Of a stretch of 64,000 nucleotides of DNA, positions 25,830 to 36,499 are shown in pieces. The position numbers and the translations under genes were made by a program. The number at the start of each line of letters is the position of its first letter. Within the stretch, counting starts at the first letter, position 1. A model generated the notes under the pieces. It ran no database searches and was not told the origin of the DNA. It saw only the letters and a list, made by a program, of their open reading frames with translations. Source of the DNA: Chrysemys picta bellii (taxonomy: Eukaryota; Chordata; Testudines; Emydidae); NCBI RefSeq assembly GCF_011386835.1, contig NC_088800.1, positions 59,301,439-59,365,438 of the forward strand, read 5' to 3'.

Positions 25830-26965
25830 CAACCACAGCAGTGACCCTCTTAGAAGACAGTGAAAAGAATTACATCCAGTATTCCAGATAGGAACTCCAC
25901 ATTGGTAAAATAAGCTTTATTTCTCTTCCATATACCTCTCAGTGTAAAGATCCCAAAACTAATTTGCCTTTTAAATGCTATTGAACATTAAATAAATAAT
26001 ACAATAAAACTATTCATGTAAACATTTTTTTCCTTTTTCTACATCTGTACTCTGTGTTGTCATTCCTTTTCAACTATAGTCTGATTAGCTTTGGTGTCCA
26101 GTCTCAATATCATTGCATGAGCCACTGATAAGACTGCAAGCCTAATTTATCCAGATCTTTCTGAACTTGTTTGCTCTTTTCCTCTGTATTTTTCCTCCTT
26201 ACAATTGTGTGCCATCAGCAAATATAATCACATTCCCAAGGTCACAACAATAGAAAATCATCCAAACTTGTACTTGTCCTAACTTTCCTAACAACCCTCA
26301 ACTGTTCTTTTTCTACCTTATGCTGTCCCAATTTTGAACACACCTTCTGCTTTTGCAGACACCTGCTTCCCACCTTTAAATCCATTTGAATCTACTTTGG
26401 CATTCTTCCTCTCAACCATGCTCAGGAAAGCATTGGCTACTGTACCCCACACACACACACAAAATCAATCTGTTCTGTGTTACAGTATCAAATGCTTTCC
26501 TGAAATCCAGATAAATTGTCCATTATGTCACCATTGTCTACCAAATCAGTAATTTATTCAAAGAACTCAAGCAAATTTGTCATGCATGACCTTCTTTTTT
26601 GATGAATTTATCCTGTAGCCATGCTTTACTAAATTATAAATCTCTAAATGTGCTTTAATAATCTTATGCCTTCCCCACAACTAAATTCAGGATTATGAAT
26701 GTTTCTAGGGCGCGTTCTAGGGTCTTGGAACCTTTTAAAGAAAAAAGAATTACATTAGCCACCACTTCAGTTCTGTTATACTCTCCTCCATACTTACTAA
26801 GCTATCACAAAGCCTGCCAAGGGCTTTTCTTTTTCCCTTACTACTTCCTACAGATTTCTTGGTTGTAATTCATTGGGGCCTGGAGCTTTGTCGACATTTA
26901 ATAGTTCTAATTGCCTAATTAAAGTATCAGCTCTGGTGAAACCGTAGAGCCTTTTTAAGATTCTT
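25830..26965 (-). pseudogene. Ancient CR1 LINE reverse transcriptase remnant, antisense
   Basis: The + strand reads like the complement of CR1 ORF2 along about 1.1 kb. The recognisable ordered phrases are: TTATCCAGATCTTTCTGAACTTG, GTGCCATCAGCAAATATAATC (the complement of the region around the catalytic YADD box), AGTATCAAATGCTTTCCTGAAATCCAGATAAATT, and TTGTAATTCATTGGGGCCTGGAGCTTTGTC. The order is as expected for a minus-strand copy. No open frame survives, so this is a deeply decayed element. A (CA)n run at 26449-26461 interrupts it. Confidence 0.75.
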
Positions 26966-27790
26966 CTTTCTCCATTGAGTAAATGTGTTTTCAGGCGCAC
27001 TCTCTCCTTTTTGTATATTCATTACAAACTGTAGTTAAAGATCTGATTTCATTTAGAATGTCTTAGCTTGTCAGTGTAAGACAGACACTTCTAATTGTTT
27101 CTCAAATCATCCAGACTTCAAAACAGATAGGAGTGAGAAATACACAAAAGTATTGACCCAGGGTGTAGAGGGAGCACCTTTACCATTTGCATTTCTTGGT
27201 TCTGATCAGGAAAAATTGTATAATAAAATAAATACCTTGCACTTGATACAGTCACTCTCACTTCTAGGGTTGCAGAAAAAGTCAGTGACAGAACCAATCT
27301 TGGAGCCTAAGACTTTTAACTTGCAGCCTCTATGTTGAACACTAGACAACGTTATTTCCTATTATTTTAACATAGCTAGTTGGATATTAATTTCTCTTTA
27401 TAGAGGGCCATAAGGTGCATTATTTACTTAAGAGAGCAAAACAGTGGGCAGCTTTGCTAAATGGTTTGTATTTAACCAAGAGATGATCTCGTGGTTAAAA
27501 TTCATAATCAGGCAGTTTTAAAAGCATCCAGTTCATCCGAGAGCTGCCCCTGCATGCTATCAGACACATATAGCTAAATAGTTTATTTCTGAGATGTGCA
27601 TTGTTTACGCAGCATCAGGTAATAATGTCTTTTGGAAATTTGCTAACATTTACAGATACTGATGAACTGGAAAATGTTCATTTTGGAGCTGTTCTTGCAT
27701 AACTGTTAAATACATAGCCATCAATTTAAAATGTAGATTTGGATATTACATTTATACATATCTGTTGCTCTACTGGGATCCTTAAGCATT
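26966..27790. other. Unassigned sequence
   Basis: No gene or clear element is visible. Confidence 0.4.
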
Positions 27791-27792
27791 TT

Positions 27793-28106
27793 TCAAACTC
27801 GATTGCACAAACAGCAGGCCAGAATGAGTAAGACTGCTCTATACTGGGGTGCTCCACCTGAAGATGGTGGCTTGTCTTCCATGAGCCCAGCTTAATGTGC
27901 TAGAGGGATAAGTCAACCTCTTACTCAGAGGAGTTAGGAAGAAACTTCATCTGCGGCCAGGTTATTCTATAATTGCCGCCTCTTAGGAGAGAGATTCTTG
28001 CAGAGTTTCTTGAAGTATCTGGTGGTGGTCAGTATTGGAGACATGGATTGTGGATTAGGTGGACCACTGCTCTGATCCAGTATGGCAATCCATATGTATC
28101 TATGAA
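27793..28106 (+). repeat. CR1 LINE 3' tail fragment
   Basis: GAAGAAACTTCATCTGCGGCCAGGTTATTCTATAATTGCC, TTGAAGTATCTGGTGGTGGTC, GATTAGGTGGACCACTGCTCTGATCCAGTATGGCAATCC and a terminal TATGTATCTATGA match the CR1 3' UTR of a subfamily that differs from the next element. It is truncated at its 5' side. Confidence 0.8.
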
Positions 28107-29208
28107 TTGCTCCCTCATAAACCAGGTTTCAATTTGGCACTTTACTTATCACTTTGTGTTTAATGAAAGGGTTATTAATGATCTGGAAAAACGGGTAAAC
28201 AGTGAGGTGGCAAAATTTGCATATGATACAAAATTACTAAAGATAGTTAAGACCCAGGCAGACTGTGAAAAGTTACAAAAGGATCTCTCAAAATGGCAGA
28301 TGAAATTTAATGTTGATAAATGCAAAGTAATGCACATTGGAAAGCATAATCCCAACTATACATATAAAATGATTGGGTCTAAATTAGCTGTTACCACACA
28401 AGAAAGAGCTCTTGGAGTCACTGTGGATAGTTCTCTGAAACATCCACTCAATGTGCAGCGGCAGTCAAAAAGCAAACAGAATGCTGGGAATAATTAAAAA
28501 AGGGATAGATAATAGGACGGAAAATATCATGTTGCCTCTATATAAATCCACGGTAAGCCCACATCTTGAATACTGTGTGCAGATGTGGTCGCCCCATCTC
28601 AAAAAAGATATATTGGAATTGGAAAAGCTTCAGAAAAGGGCAACAAAAATGTTTAGGGGTATGGAATAGCTTCCGTATGAGGAGGGATTAATAAGACTGG
28701 GACTTTTCAGCTTGGAAAAGAGATGGCTAAGGGGAGATATGATTGAGGTCTGTAAAATCATGACTGGTGTAGAGAAAGTAGATAAGGAAGTGTTGTTTAC
28801 TACTTCTCATAACACAAGAACTAGGGGTTACCAAATGAAATTAATAGGCAGCAGGTTTAAAACAAATAAAAGGAAGTATTTCTTCACACAACGCACAGTC
28901 AGCCTGTGGAACTCCTTGCCAGAGGATGATGTGAAGGCCAAGACCATAACATGGTTCAAAAAAGAACTAGATAAATTCATAGAAGATAGGTCCATCAATG
29001 GCTATATTAGCCAGGATGGGCCGGGATGATGTCCCTAGCCTCTGTTTGCCAGAAGCTGGGAATGAGCGACAAGGGATGGATCATTTGATGATTACCAGTT
29101 CTGTTCATTCCCTCTGGAGCAACTGGCACTGGCCACTGTCGGAAGACAGGATACTGGGCTAGATGGATCTTTGATCTGACTCAGTAGGGCCATTCTTATG
29201 TTCTTAAA
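28107..29208 (+). pseudogene. 5'-truncated CR1 LINE with reverse transcriptase C-terminal half
   Basis: CR1 ORF2 encodes endonuclease and reverse transcriptase for target-primed retrotransposition. Here the sequence begins at the end of the RT palm (VINDLEKRVNSEVAKFAYDTKL). It continues through WQMKFNVDKCKVMHIGK, the thumb region (YKSTVSPHLEYCVQMWSPHLKKDI) and the C-terminal block ([21 protein letters not shown]), ending in the 3' UTR (GACAGGATACTGGGCTAGATGGATC, TTCTTATGTTCTTA). The catalytic FADD box reads FAYD: the first Asp is Tyr (28222-28224). A short in-frame deletion sits before WQMKF compared with the family as I know it, and frameshifts occur near 28440-28480 and 28670-28710. Low apparent decay suggests a fairly young insertion, but it cannot move itself. 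Confidence 0.88.
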
Positions 29209-29964
29209 TAAGGCTTAAGCATATGTAGATTCTCTCCCCACTCCTGTATTTTATTTTATATAAGAAAGAGTTCAACAGCTCAAGTTTCTACGACAGACAT
29301 CTGCCATTTTTCTCTCTAAAACACAAAGAAAAAATATTAAGACAACTTGGGCTGTGACACTATGCCACCTCCTGCATTAATATGATGGTGATAAAGTATG
29401 ACAGGATGAACTTTACACTGCTTAGTCTTGATAATTGTCAAAATATTATGCTGGCAATTTCTAATACATACAGTGGATGCATAAAGCTGAGTGGTGGATG
29501 GGAAGGCATTTACAGTATGTTACACTCTATAGGATTTCAAAAACAGTGCTTTTTTTCTGGGGCTGTCTATGAATAAAGTTGTATGTGCATGTGTGTGAGA
29601 AAGAGAGAGAGAGAGAGAGAGAGAATGTGTGTTAGTGCCACCTGGCAGTGCATGTTTTCATTAGGTGACTGATCAAATATAAAACTTAGGAACATGTACT
29701 TTGTTCAGGTATTAAGCAGTCCCTGCCCTCCTTATGCCTGCTAAATATATATATTTTTCCTTTTTATGACAGAATTTAAGGGATCTTAAATGTCCAGTGG
29801 CCTTGGTTTGCAGTAGGAATGAATCTTGTATAAACCCTTGTGAAACTGTTACAATTTTTCAGACCTTTATTAAGTTACCTTGGGTGATTCTTCGTTGTGG
29901 AATTATTATCTATTAATTTTACAGCACTTATACTGTGCAAGATACTTTAAACAGCAAATAGTAA
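29209..29964. other. Unassigned sequence with a (GA)n run
   Basis: There is no gene. A GA microsatellite lies at 29601-29623, flanked by GT-rich sequence. Confidence 0.5.
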
Positions 29965-29965
29965 G

Positions 29966-30455
29966 ACATAGACTCATAGACTTTAAGGTCAGAAGGGAGC
30001 ATCGTGATCATCTAGTCTGACCTCCTCTATATTACAGGCCACAGAACCTCACCTACCCACTCATGAAATAGATCCCCTAACCTCTGGTTGAGTTACTGAA
30101 GACCTCAAATCATGATTTAAAGACTTCAAAGAGAATTACAGAGAATTCACTATTTACACTAGTTTAAACCTGCAAGTGACACGTGCCCCATGCTCGTGCC
30201 TCCTGAGTCTCTGCCAATCTGCCCCGGGGGTAAATTCCTTCCCGACCCCAAATTTGCAGTTAGAACCTGAGAATGTGGGCAAGACCCACCAGGCAGATAC
30301 TGTAGTAACTCAGAGACCTCCAGCCATTGGAGATTTTTGCTACTGGTAGTCACCGATGGGCCACATGCCATCATAGGCAGTCCCATTTTACCATTCCCTC
30401 CATACATTTATCAAGCTGAGTCCTGAAGCCAGTTAGGTTTTCCCACTCCAAAGAA
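29966..30455 (-). repeat. CR1 LINE 3' UTR fragment, antisense
   Basis: The + strand begins GACTCATAGACTTTAAGGTCAGAAGGGAGCATCGTGATCATCTAGTCTGACCTCC, the complement of a turtle CR1 3' end. It continues with CCACAGAACCTCACCTACCCACTC, CTAGTTTAAACCTGCAAGTGAC, and GGGGGTAAATTCCTTCCCGACCCCAAATTTGC. The 82-codon open frame inside on the minus strand lies in non-coding UTR. Confidence 0.8.
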
Positions 30456-30559
30456 TTTACAATCTAAATCCCAGCAAGTAATATTGCACCTCATTAACTT
30501 TAAGCATGAGTAGTCCTACAGACTTCAGAGGGGTTACTCATGTGCTTACATTTAATATT

Positions 30560-31370
30560 TGTGATGGGCTGTACCAGGCCCTTTGAGATCCCCTGCTGGA
30601 TGCCTTGGAGTCCTACCACACCCCACCCCAGGAGAGGAGCAGTGAAGGTGGGTCTTCCAGGCCTGCCTAGAAAGGCTGCAGGAAAGCAGCCAATTAGAGC
30701 TCATCAGACTCAGTTAAAAAGAGCTGCAGGGTCTTAGCACTTCAGTTGTTGGCTGGGACCAGACGGGTGAGGAAGAACTAAAAGGCTGTGAAACGCCACA
30801 GGTAAGGAGACTGAGGAGAAACCCCTGCTCAAGCAGGCATAGGACTGGAAAGGTCTCTAGGTGCAGAGGCCTCGGAGAGAGAACTGTGGTTAAAAAGGGT
30901 GCAGAGACTGTTACAATCTCCTCAGGCAAAGAGGCCTCTTCAAACAGGTATAATAAAATAAATAACCTCTTCAAACAGGGAACAGACAGAGAATCCAAGA
31001 GGGTGATAGGACAGAGTGGGAAACAGCACAGGGAATGCTGCAGCAGCAATTATTAAAGAAAGCAGCACATGGCTGCTATTTGTAGGGTCCCTGGGTTAGG
31101 ATCCGGAGTAGTGGGTGGGACCCAGGTTCCCCCACAAGCCACTGGGGAAATGGCCTGAGCCCTAAGAAGGGAATAAGACTCAGTACTAGAAGCCTGAGAA
31201 AGTGTCTAGAATTTAAACAGCCCTGGAGACGGGACTGAAGACACCACATAGGGCCAACCATTTGGTTCCTTCATGTGTTTGACTGCATGTGACTTGGCTG
31301 GAGGGCTGAGCCACTAAAGACCCGCCTGATGAGGGCAGCAACTCATGAAAGTTGAGCTTGCCCCATCACA
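30560..31370 (+). mobile_element. 811-bp LTR-like element
   Basis: It starts TGTGATGGGCTG and ends GCCCCATCACA, a 9-bp exact inverted end TGTGATGGG within TG..CA limits. TTAAAAAG at about 30714-30721 could be a TATA-like box, and AATAAA-rich sequence lies near 30951. It is flanked by AATATT and TCTTAC, so no duplication supports the ends. A solo LTR is my preferred reading; a DNA transposon derivative is possible. Confidence 0.5.
30935..30979. repeat. Short direct repeat CCTCTTCAAACAGG
   Basis: The 14-mer occurs at 30935 and 30966, separated by AT-rich TATAATAAAATAAATAA. It is a 31-bp-period local duplication. Confidence 0.8.
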
Positions 31371-32045
31371 TCTTACACCTAAGTATTTGCAGAATTGGGA
31401 CTTTACGTGCAAATGGATCCTTCGAAGAAAGACTTCTGCATCAACTCAGAGCCCCACTGAAGTCAGTGGGGTTCTGCATGGGCATGGAGGTCTGACTGCA
31501 GCATAGGACTCCTTAGTTTAGACCTGACTTATCAAATGGGATATCTGATGCAAAGAGTAGAGATATGAAGCTTTGAGAAAGGATGAAACTTACAGCAACA
31601 CTATCATATGGTTATAGAGTTTAGACAATTTCACATCCTGATGATTCAATTAATATTAAATATACTTGCTGTTTTTGCTCACTTTTTATGGGTGCCATAG
31701 AAAAAGCAAGACTTAAGGAGGGATTTTATTAAATTAACTGGAAAAGATAAGAATAACATTGACATTCTGCTTTCTGACTGGGATCACATTTGTTCCCTTA
31801 ACCCTTGGGAAACTAGCAGTTTCTAGGGCCTCATAAGGAACTTTATGCCAGGAACTGAGCAAGGATTTCAGCAGCTGAGAAACATGGCATGGCAAGATTC
31901 TCACCTGGAGCCAGACCTGCTCAGCCTCATTATTTTCAGAAACCTGCACAAATTCCCAACATATGCTCCCCATCCAGGTCTTGTAAAATCAGAGAGGGAA
32001 CTCCATTGGCTGGAGTAGGCTTGAAAGGGAAAGGAGGCTGATGGC
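31371..32045. other. Unassigned sequence
   Basis: No gene is supported. The phrase GCCCCACTGAAGTCAGTGGGGTTCTGCATG near 31450 belongs to the diffuse motif discussed in the findings. Confidence 0.4.
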
Positions 32046-32049
32046 AGTG

Positions 32050-32896
32050 TGTTGTACTTAAAGTACTGCACAGGATCTTTTCAGGGGGAATAAGGCAAAA
32101 CGCCACATTTATTAGTAATACATATATTCATTAACACATATGCATATAATATATTACACTTACACTCACACACACACAAACACACTCCGTTTTGTTGTTA
32201 CCAATTAGTTGCTCCCCTTAACTTCACTGGCCAGGTGAGTTAGATGGGGGAGGGGGTGGAGCCTGGCTTCTGCCAATCCAGATCGATGCTCCCATGTTGA
32301 CAAGACGAGACCCGGGGTCCTCTGCAAGACACCTTACTTTTATACCTTATACTTTTATAGCAGCTTTTCTCTCATGCAAATCTATACCAGATTTAAACTT
32401 TGTGTCTGTGTCCATTGGTCCTTTGTGCTGCTTTCTTTTGAGTGTTGTCCCAATGCTGCAAAGAGGGTGTTTTCAAAAGAAGGTGCTTGCTTCTAACCTC
32501 CAAGGCTGTCGGTATGTTTGCTTGCCTTTAATGAGCCCACTTGACGCATTTTATTGTTTTTGGGTCTGGCTCCCAGCCCCTCTCCAACAGTTGAGGCTGT
32601 CTGGAGGTGCTGCCTTCCATGCCTTGCTTATCCACACCTCATTCGTTCAACAGGGCAATTGATTAAGAGTGGGGGGGGGGGAGCTCTTGTTTTACTGCTA
32701 GCAAAAAGAAATTTTTTTTCTATCTTATTCTATCCTTAGGGGCTATAATATTATACCAAGGGCAATGCAAAGTTTCTAAATGAGGCTTTGATACAAAGTC
32801 CCATGAAAACAGAGGTCACACGTGGGTAGACCCACCACAAGGTTATATGAAGAGGCACAATGTAAAGTCATATGAAAATTATCAGATTTATTTACA
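32050..32896 (-). mobile_element. Retroviral LTR, minus orientation, 847 bp
   Basis: Read on the minus strand it starts TGTAAATAAATC directly after a polypurine tract (AAAAGGGGGA, around 32899-32908) and ends GTACAACA. Midway lies a TATA region (CTATAAAAGTATAAGGTATAAAAG, around 32335-32360). Near the 3' part is ATTACTAATAAATGTGG with a polyadenylation signal. This gives a readable U3-R-U5 order. The mid region contains G- and CA-runs. Confidence 0.8.
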
Positions 32897-34019
32897 TTGT
32901 CCCCCTTTTGACCTCTCAAGAACAATTCTTGAGTGGTCACCATATAAATCTTTTGTATTTGTTGCAAACAAACCAAACAATTATAACCAGGTGAATATAA
33001 CTAAAACCATTACAATGGACTAAACACCAGATATAACATAAACACAAATGCAAACAATTATAATAATTGGAAATACAACAAAACCATTACCATTATAATA
33101 ATTGGGTACATTGACAAACAAAATGAGGCCCAAGTTTGATGCTGCAATAGCCATTAAACAATAAAAGTCACTGAGGTCAGGACCTTCTTAAGCACACACA
33201 ACAAATAAGATTTTGTAGGAGTACCACAGTTGTTATGCAAGGTTAAGCTGATTTGGACTTAAACTAACATTTAGTTGCTAAAATGTTGTAGAATTCCCTA
33301 TTTTTAACAGTTGTTCTCAGAGGTTTCTGGGGACCTGAAAGATGGGGCCATAAAATTATGGGCCAAGGTCTTACAGGTTATGGGGGCCCAAGAACTACCC
33401 TTCAGGGCTTGGGGAAATAGAATTAGAGTGCATAGAGGAAAGTGTGGAATTAATAATAATACAAGCAAATGTAACTAACAATACAAATGTATTAAGAACA
33501 AAAATTAACAACAAAATGATTATTAGAGAACCTGACAAAACAAAACAAAATAACCCTGAAGCACTGGGAACCAAAGTCTTTTGGACACAAGGGGTGATTG
33601 ATAAATTGGATGGAGATGGGGGAAGTAGAGAGAGGAAAAGACATTTACCCTGTCTAGTGTAGTATTCCCTCTTTTTCTAGACCCAGTGCTAGCACAGGAC
33701 ACCACTAGAGACAGACACAGAACATGCAACACAGAACACTGAACACAGACTTTGTCATGACACTATAACCATGGTATTTTATAACTCTTCAGCTGTTACC
33801 AGTTCTCCTGATGTTCTGGTTCAGAGCCTGAAAGATAGAAGCTTGGAAACAAATTAGCACAGTGCTTTCACCATGGCAGAACCTGCTTAGTCCCTGCCAC
33901 AGTGTGTTTGGTACTTGGGGCTGCACAAATGCTAATTAAGTGGTGCATTTCTTGTGAGTGTAAATTCTTCCTTTCTCTTAGTAAAAGGGCGTGAACACTT
34001 TATTTAGAAAAAAAATTCT

Positions 34020-34440
34020 GTTTTAAAATCTCCAGCCATTTTGCCATGGCCTGGAGATCTGAGGCAGAAGCAGGCACTGTTGTTAACTGTTTCAATGGCA
34101 TTTTGGCCCTGGGAGGAGGAATTTACCCAAATATCCCCCTTCCCAATCTCCAGAGGGGTCCCAAAGGTCTGCCCCCTTCTGGGGTTTTAAATGTTTCTTC
34201 TTCTGATGTTACTGCTGCTGTAAGATTTGAGTGCTGTTTTAACTCTCTGTACCCAACCTGTTTTCCAGTTTTTTTATCTGTTGCTTGCCTGGGCCCGATT
34301 TTGCTTTTTTTTTAATAAACAGTTTTTTTCCATGGGCACAAGCCTTGTTCCACTACCAATTTAGCAAGGAGGGTGGGCTTTTCAACTAGCCCCCACCCTT
34401 CCTGGTCCCATTCCTTAAACATTTTTTTTAAAATTGTGAA
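34020..34440 (-). pseudogene. Retroviral gag-like fragment (tentative)
   Basis: On the minus strand, about 60 bp inside the right arm, a frame starts MFKEWDQEGWGLVEKP and continues LLAKLVVEQGLCPWKK before stops appear; further open segments follow in shifted frames. The position right after the expected primer-binding side, and the matrix-like look of the N terminus, suggest the start of gag. Several stops interrupt it. I cannot confirm the family, and the fragment is too short to be functional. Confidence 0.45.
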
Positions 34441-34483
34441 ATTACCACAATATTACTTACAAAAACAAAACAAACATAAACCA

Positions 34484-34561
34484 CCGGCTCCACCCCCTCC
34501 CCCATCTAACTCACCTGGCCAGTGAAGTTAAGGGGAGCAGCTAATTGGTAACAACAAGATG

Positions 34562-34604
<43 letters not shown>

Positions 34605-34721
34605 TGTAATGTGTAATATATGCATATAATACAGTGATAATGAATACATGTATTACTAATAAATGTGGTGTTCTGCCTTATTCCCCCTGAAAAGATCCTG
34701 TGCAGTACTTTAAGTACAACA
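34484..34721 (+). mobile_element. Partial LTR (R-U5 part), plus orientation
   Basis: From GGCTCCACCCCCTCCCCCATC to GTACTTTAAGTACAACA it matches the complement of 32050-32264 with few differences, apart from an expanded (GT)n run at 34564-34602. It lacks U3. It forms the right arm of a roughly 0.2-kb inverted repeat. Confidence 0.85.
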
Positions 34722-34949
34722 AGTGGAGAGAGAGAGAGGTAATTGGGGTGAGTTGGTAAAAAGAAGGGTAAGGTAGAACGACATCCTAGAATGCTGCCAC
34801 TTTCACTTCCCATTCCTCCCAAGCTCTCTCAAACCACCCACATCTGCAATCTAGTTAGTGGGGGTGTGGTTTGAGAGAGTCTAAGGGGAAACCCCTCACA
34901 CCATTTCGCAGTTCTTTAGAACTACAAGAGCTAGAATTTAGGTTGATTT

Positions 34950-35215
34950 AGATATAGTGCTCAGGGGTGTGTAAAATCCATACGCCTGAACACCATAGAT
35001 ATGCCAACCTTACCCCCAGTGTAGATGCAGCCAGGTCAATTAAATAATACTTCTGTCAACCTAGCTACCATTGCTTAGCGAGGTGATGTTCTTACAGCAA
35101 TGGGAAAAAACCTTCCATCACTGTAGGTTGAGTCTAAACTATGGAAATATGCCAACATAACTACGGCACCAGAGCTATGCCACTCTAGTCCCTGTAATGT
35201 AGATATGGTCTACAT
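34950..35215. mobile_element. Harbinger-type MITE
   Basis: Phrases GCTCAGGGGTGTGTAAAATCC, CCCCCAGTGTAGATGCAGC, CTAGCTACCATTGCTTAGCGAGGTGATG and TGTAGATATGGTCTAC recur in turtle MITEs and overlap the interior of 22332-22564. The left end is decayed. Confidence 0.6.
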
Positions 35216-35934
35216 CTTACTATTCACAAGTGTTTTAAGGGAAAAAGTCTTTCATAGAAACCTTGTGAGAAATATAAAACAACGTTCCTCAAAAATACAT
35301 ATGTAATCATTAAAATGTTAGGAAATATAGGTTGCACCTCAGAATAAGGAATAATAAAGTAGACTCATTGCAGGAAGGTCTTTTCTTTTCTTTTCTTTTC
35401 TTTTCTTTTCTTTTTTTCATATTTTGATGAATAATCAACATTCCCAATTGCTATTTATCTCCTTTTTACATTTTAACAAGTAATTCTATTCATAATTACA
35501 ACATTTCATGATTTTGTAGAAAATTGGCACTTGCTGCATATAGGATAATAGCACAATTCAACATCTACCTTAGGGAGAACTGTATTTTTTTGCTAATTTT
35601 TATCTGGAAATGTTTGAATTTTAAGCAGAGTTGCTTGTCTGTTAAAATTCACAAGTATTATAGATGTAGAACAAATACAAATTTACATGAAATTAAAAAC
35701 CCCTAAATAGCTCTGGTTCCTTCTATCATGGATGTAATGAACAAGTACCAGACCTTTAAAAACGAGGAACTTCTTTTTGTAGACTGCTGGATTTTATCTG
35801 CCATTGTCCATTATGGAGATCAGCCTAAGGAGAAGAGAGACACAAAAGGGTAACCCAGAATAAATTACGGTAGGTCTCCAGTGAGGATGAAAATCCCTGT
35901 TCCTCATCCAGACTGAAGGGATGTTACAAATAGA
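35216..35934. other. Unassigned sequence with a (TTTTC)n run
   Basis: There is no gene. A TTTTC pentanucleotide microsatellite occupies about 35380-35418. Confidence 0.5.
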
Positions 35935-36130
35935 GCTGGGTGAAATTTTGACCCAGAACTATTCACGAATTTGTGTCACTTTTGCCGGCTAGTTTCAATC
36001 AAACCAAAAAAATCAAAATGTTCCAGTAATGTCAAAACAGAATGTTTTGTTTTCACCTGACTCAAATTATTTTGGTTCAATCTCAGGCATTTTAACAAAA
36101 GGACTAGATTTAAAAAATAGGTGGGGGGAG
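35935..36130. repeat. AT-rich 'agagctgg' repeat copy
   Basis: AATAGAGCTGGGTGAAATTTTGACCCAGAACTATTCACGAATTTG parallels 25265 onward (AATAGAGCTGGATGAATTTT..ACTATTCACAAATTTGGGTCAAATT). Confidence 0.6.
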
Positions 36131-36165
36131 GAGGTGGAGGCAGCAGCAGCCTCCCTTATAACCTT

Positions 36166-36267
36166 TAGCCCAGTGATTAAGGGACTCACCTTGGATGTGG
36201 GAGACCCTACCTGATGTGGAGCTTGGGTCTCCCACATTACAAGAGAGTTGGTCTAGCCACTGGGCTA
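36166..36267. repeat. Fold-back pair of tRNA-like SINE modules
   Basis: TAGCCCAGTG (36166-36175) pairs with CACTGGGCTA (36258-36267), and GATGTGGGAGACCC (36194-36207) pairs with GGGTCTCCCACATT (36225-36238). Each arm resembles the promoter half of a tRNA-derived SINE (TAGCCCAGTGGTTAGGGCACTCACC). A third module lies at 36430-36480. Confidence 0.65.
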
Positions 36268-36499
36268 TGGGACATTCTGGTGTGGTATTTCTTAATCTCT
36301 CCTGTTAAAGCTGTTCCACATTTTATAAGTAATTCAATAGGCATTGGAGCAGGGATTTGAACTTATGAATGTCTATGAAGTGCCAGTATAGATAGTCACT
36401 GGGCCAGGGAAAGTGAGTTACAATGTTTCTATAGCCTGGGGGTTATGGCACTCACCTAGGATGTGGAAGACCCAAGTTGAGCAGGGTTGACAGCACGCT

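Larger units (their letters stand above)
32050..34721 (-). mobile_element. Rearranged, internally deleted endogenous retrovirus
   Basis: A full LTR in minus orientation (32050-32896) is followed by about 1.6 kb of minus-oriented internal sequence with a polypurine tract and a gag-like fragment, then by part of an LTR in plus orientation (34484-34721). Pol and env are not recognisable. The outermost bases on both sides are LTR U5 ends, flanked by AGTG on each side (32046-32049, 34722-34725). This is not the layout of a normal provirus, whose two LTRs point the same way. Confidence 0.75.

Noticed and set aside
30159..30407. 82-codon minus-strand frame
   Set aside because: It lies in a CR1 3' UTR, which is non-coding in the family.
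34046..34315. 89-codon + strand frame
   Set aside because: Antisense shadow of the minus-strand gag-like region.
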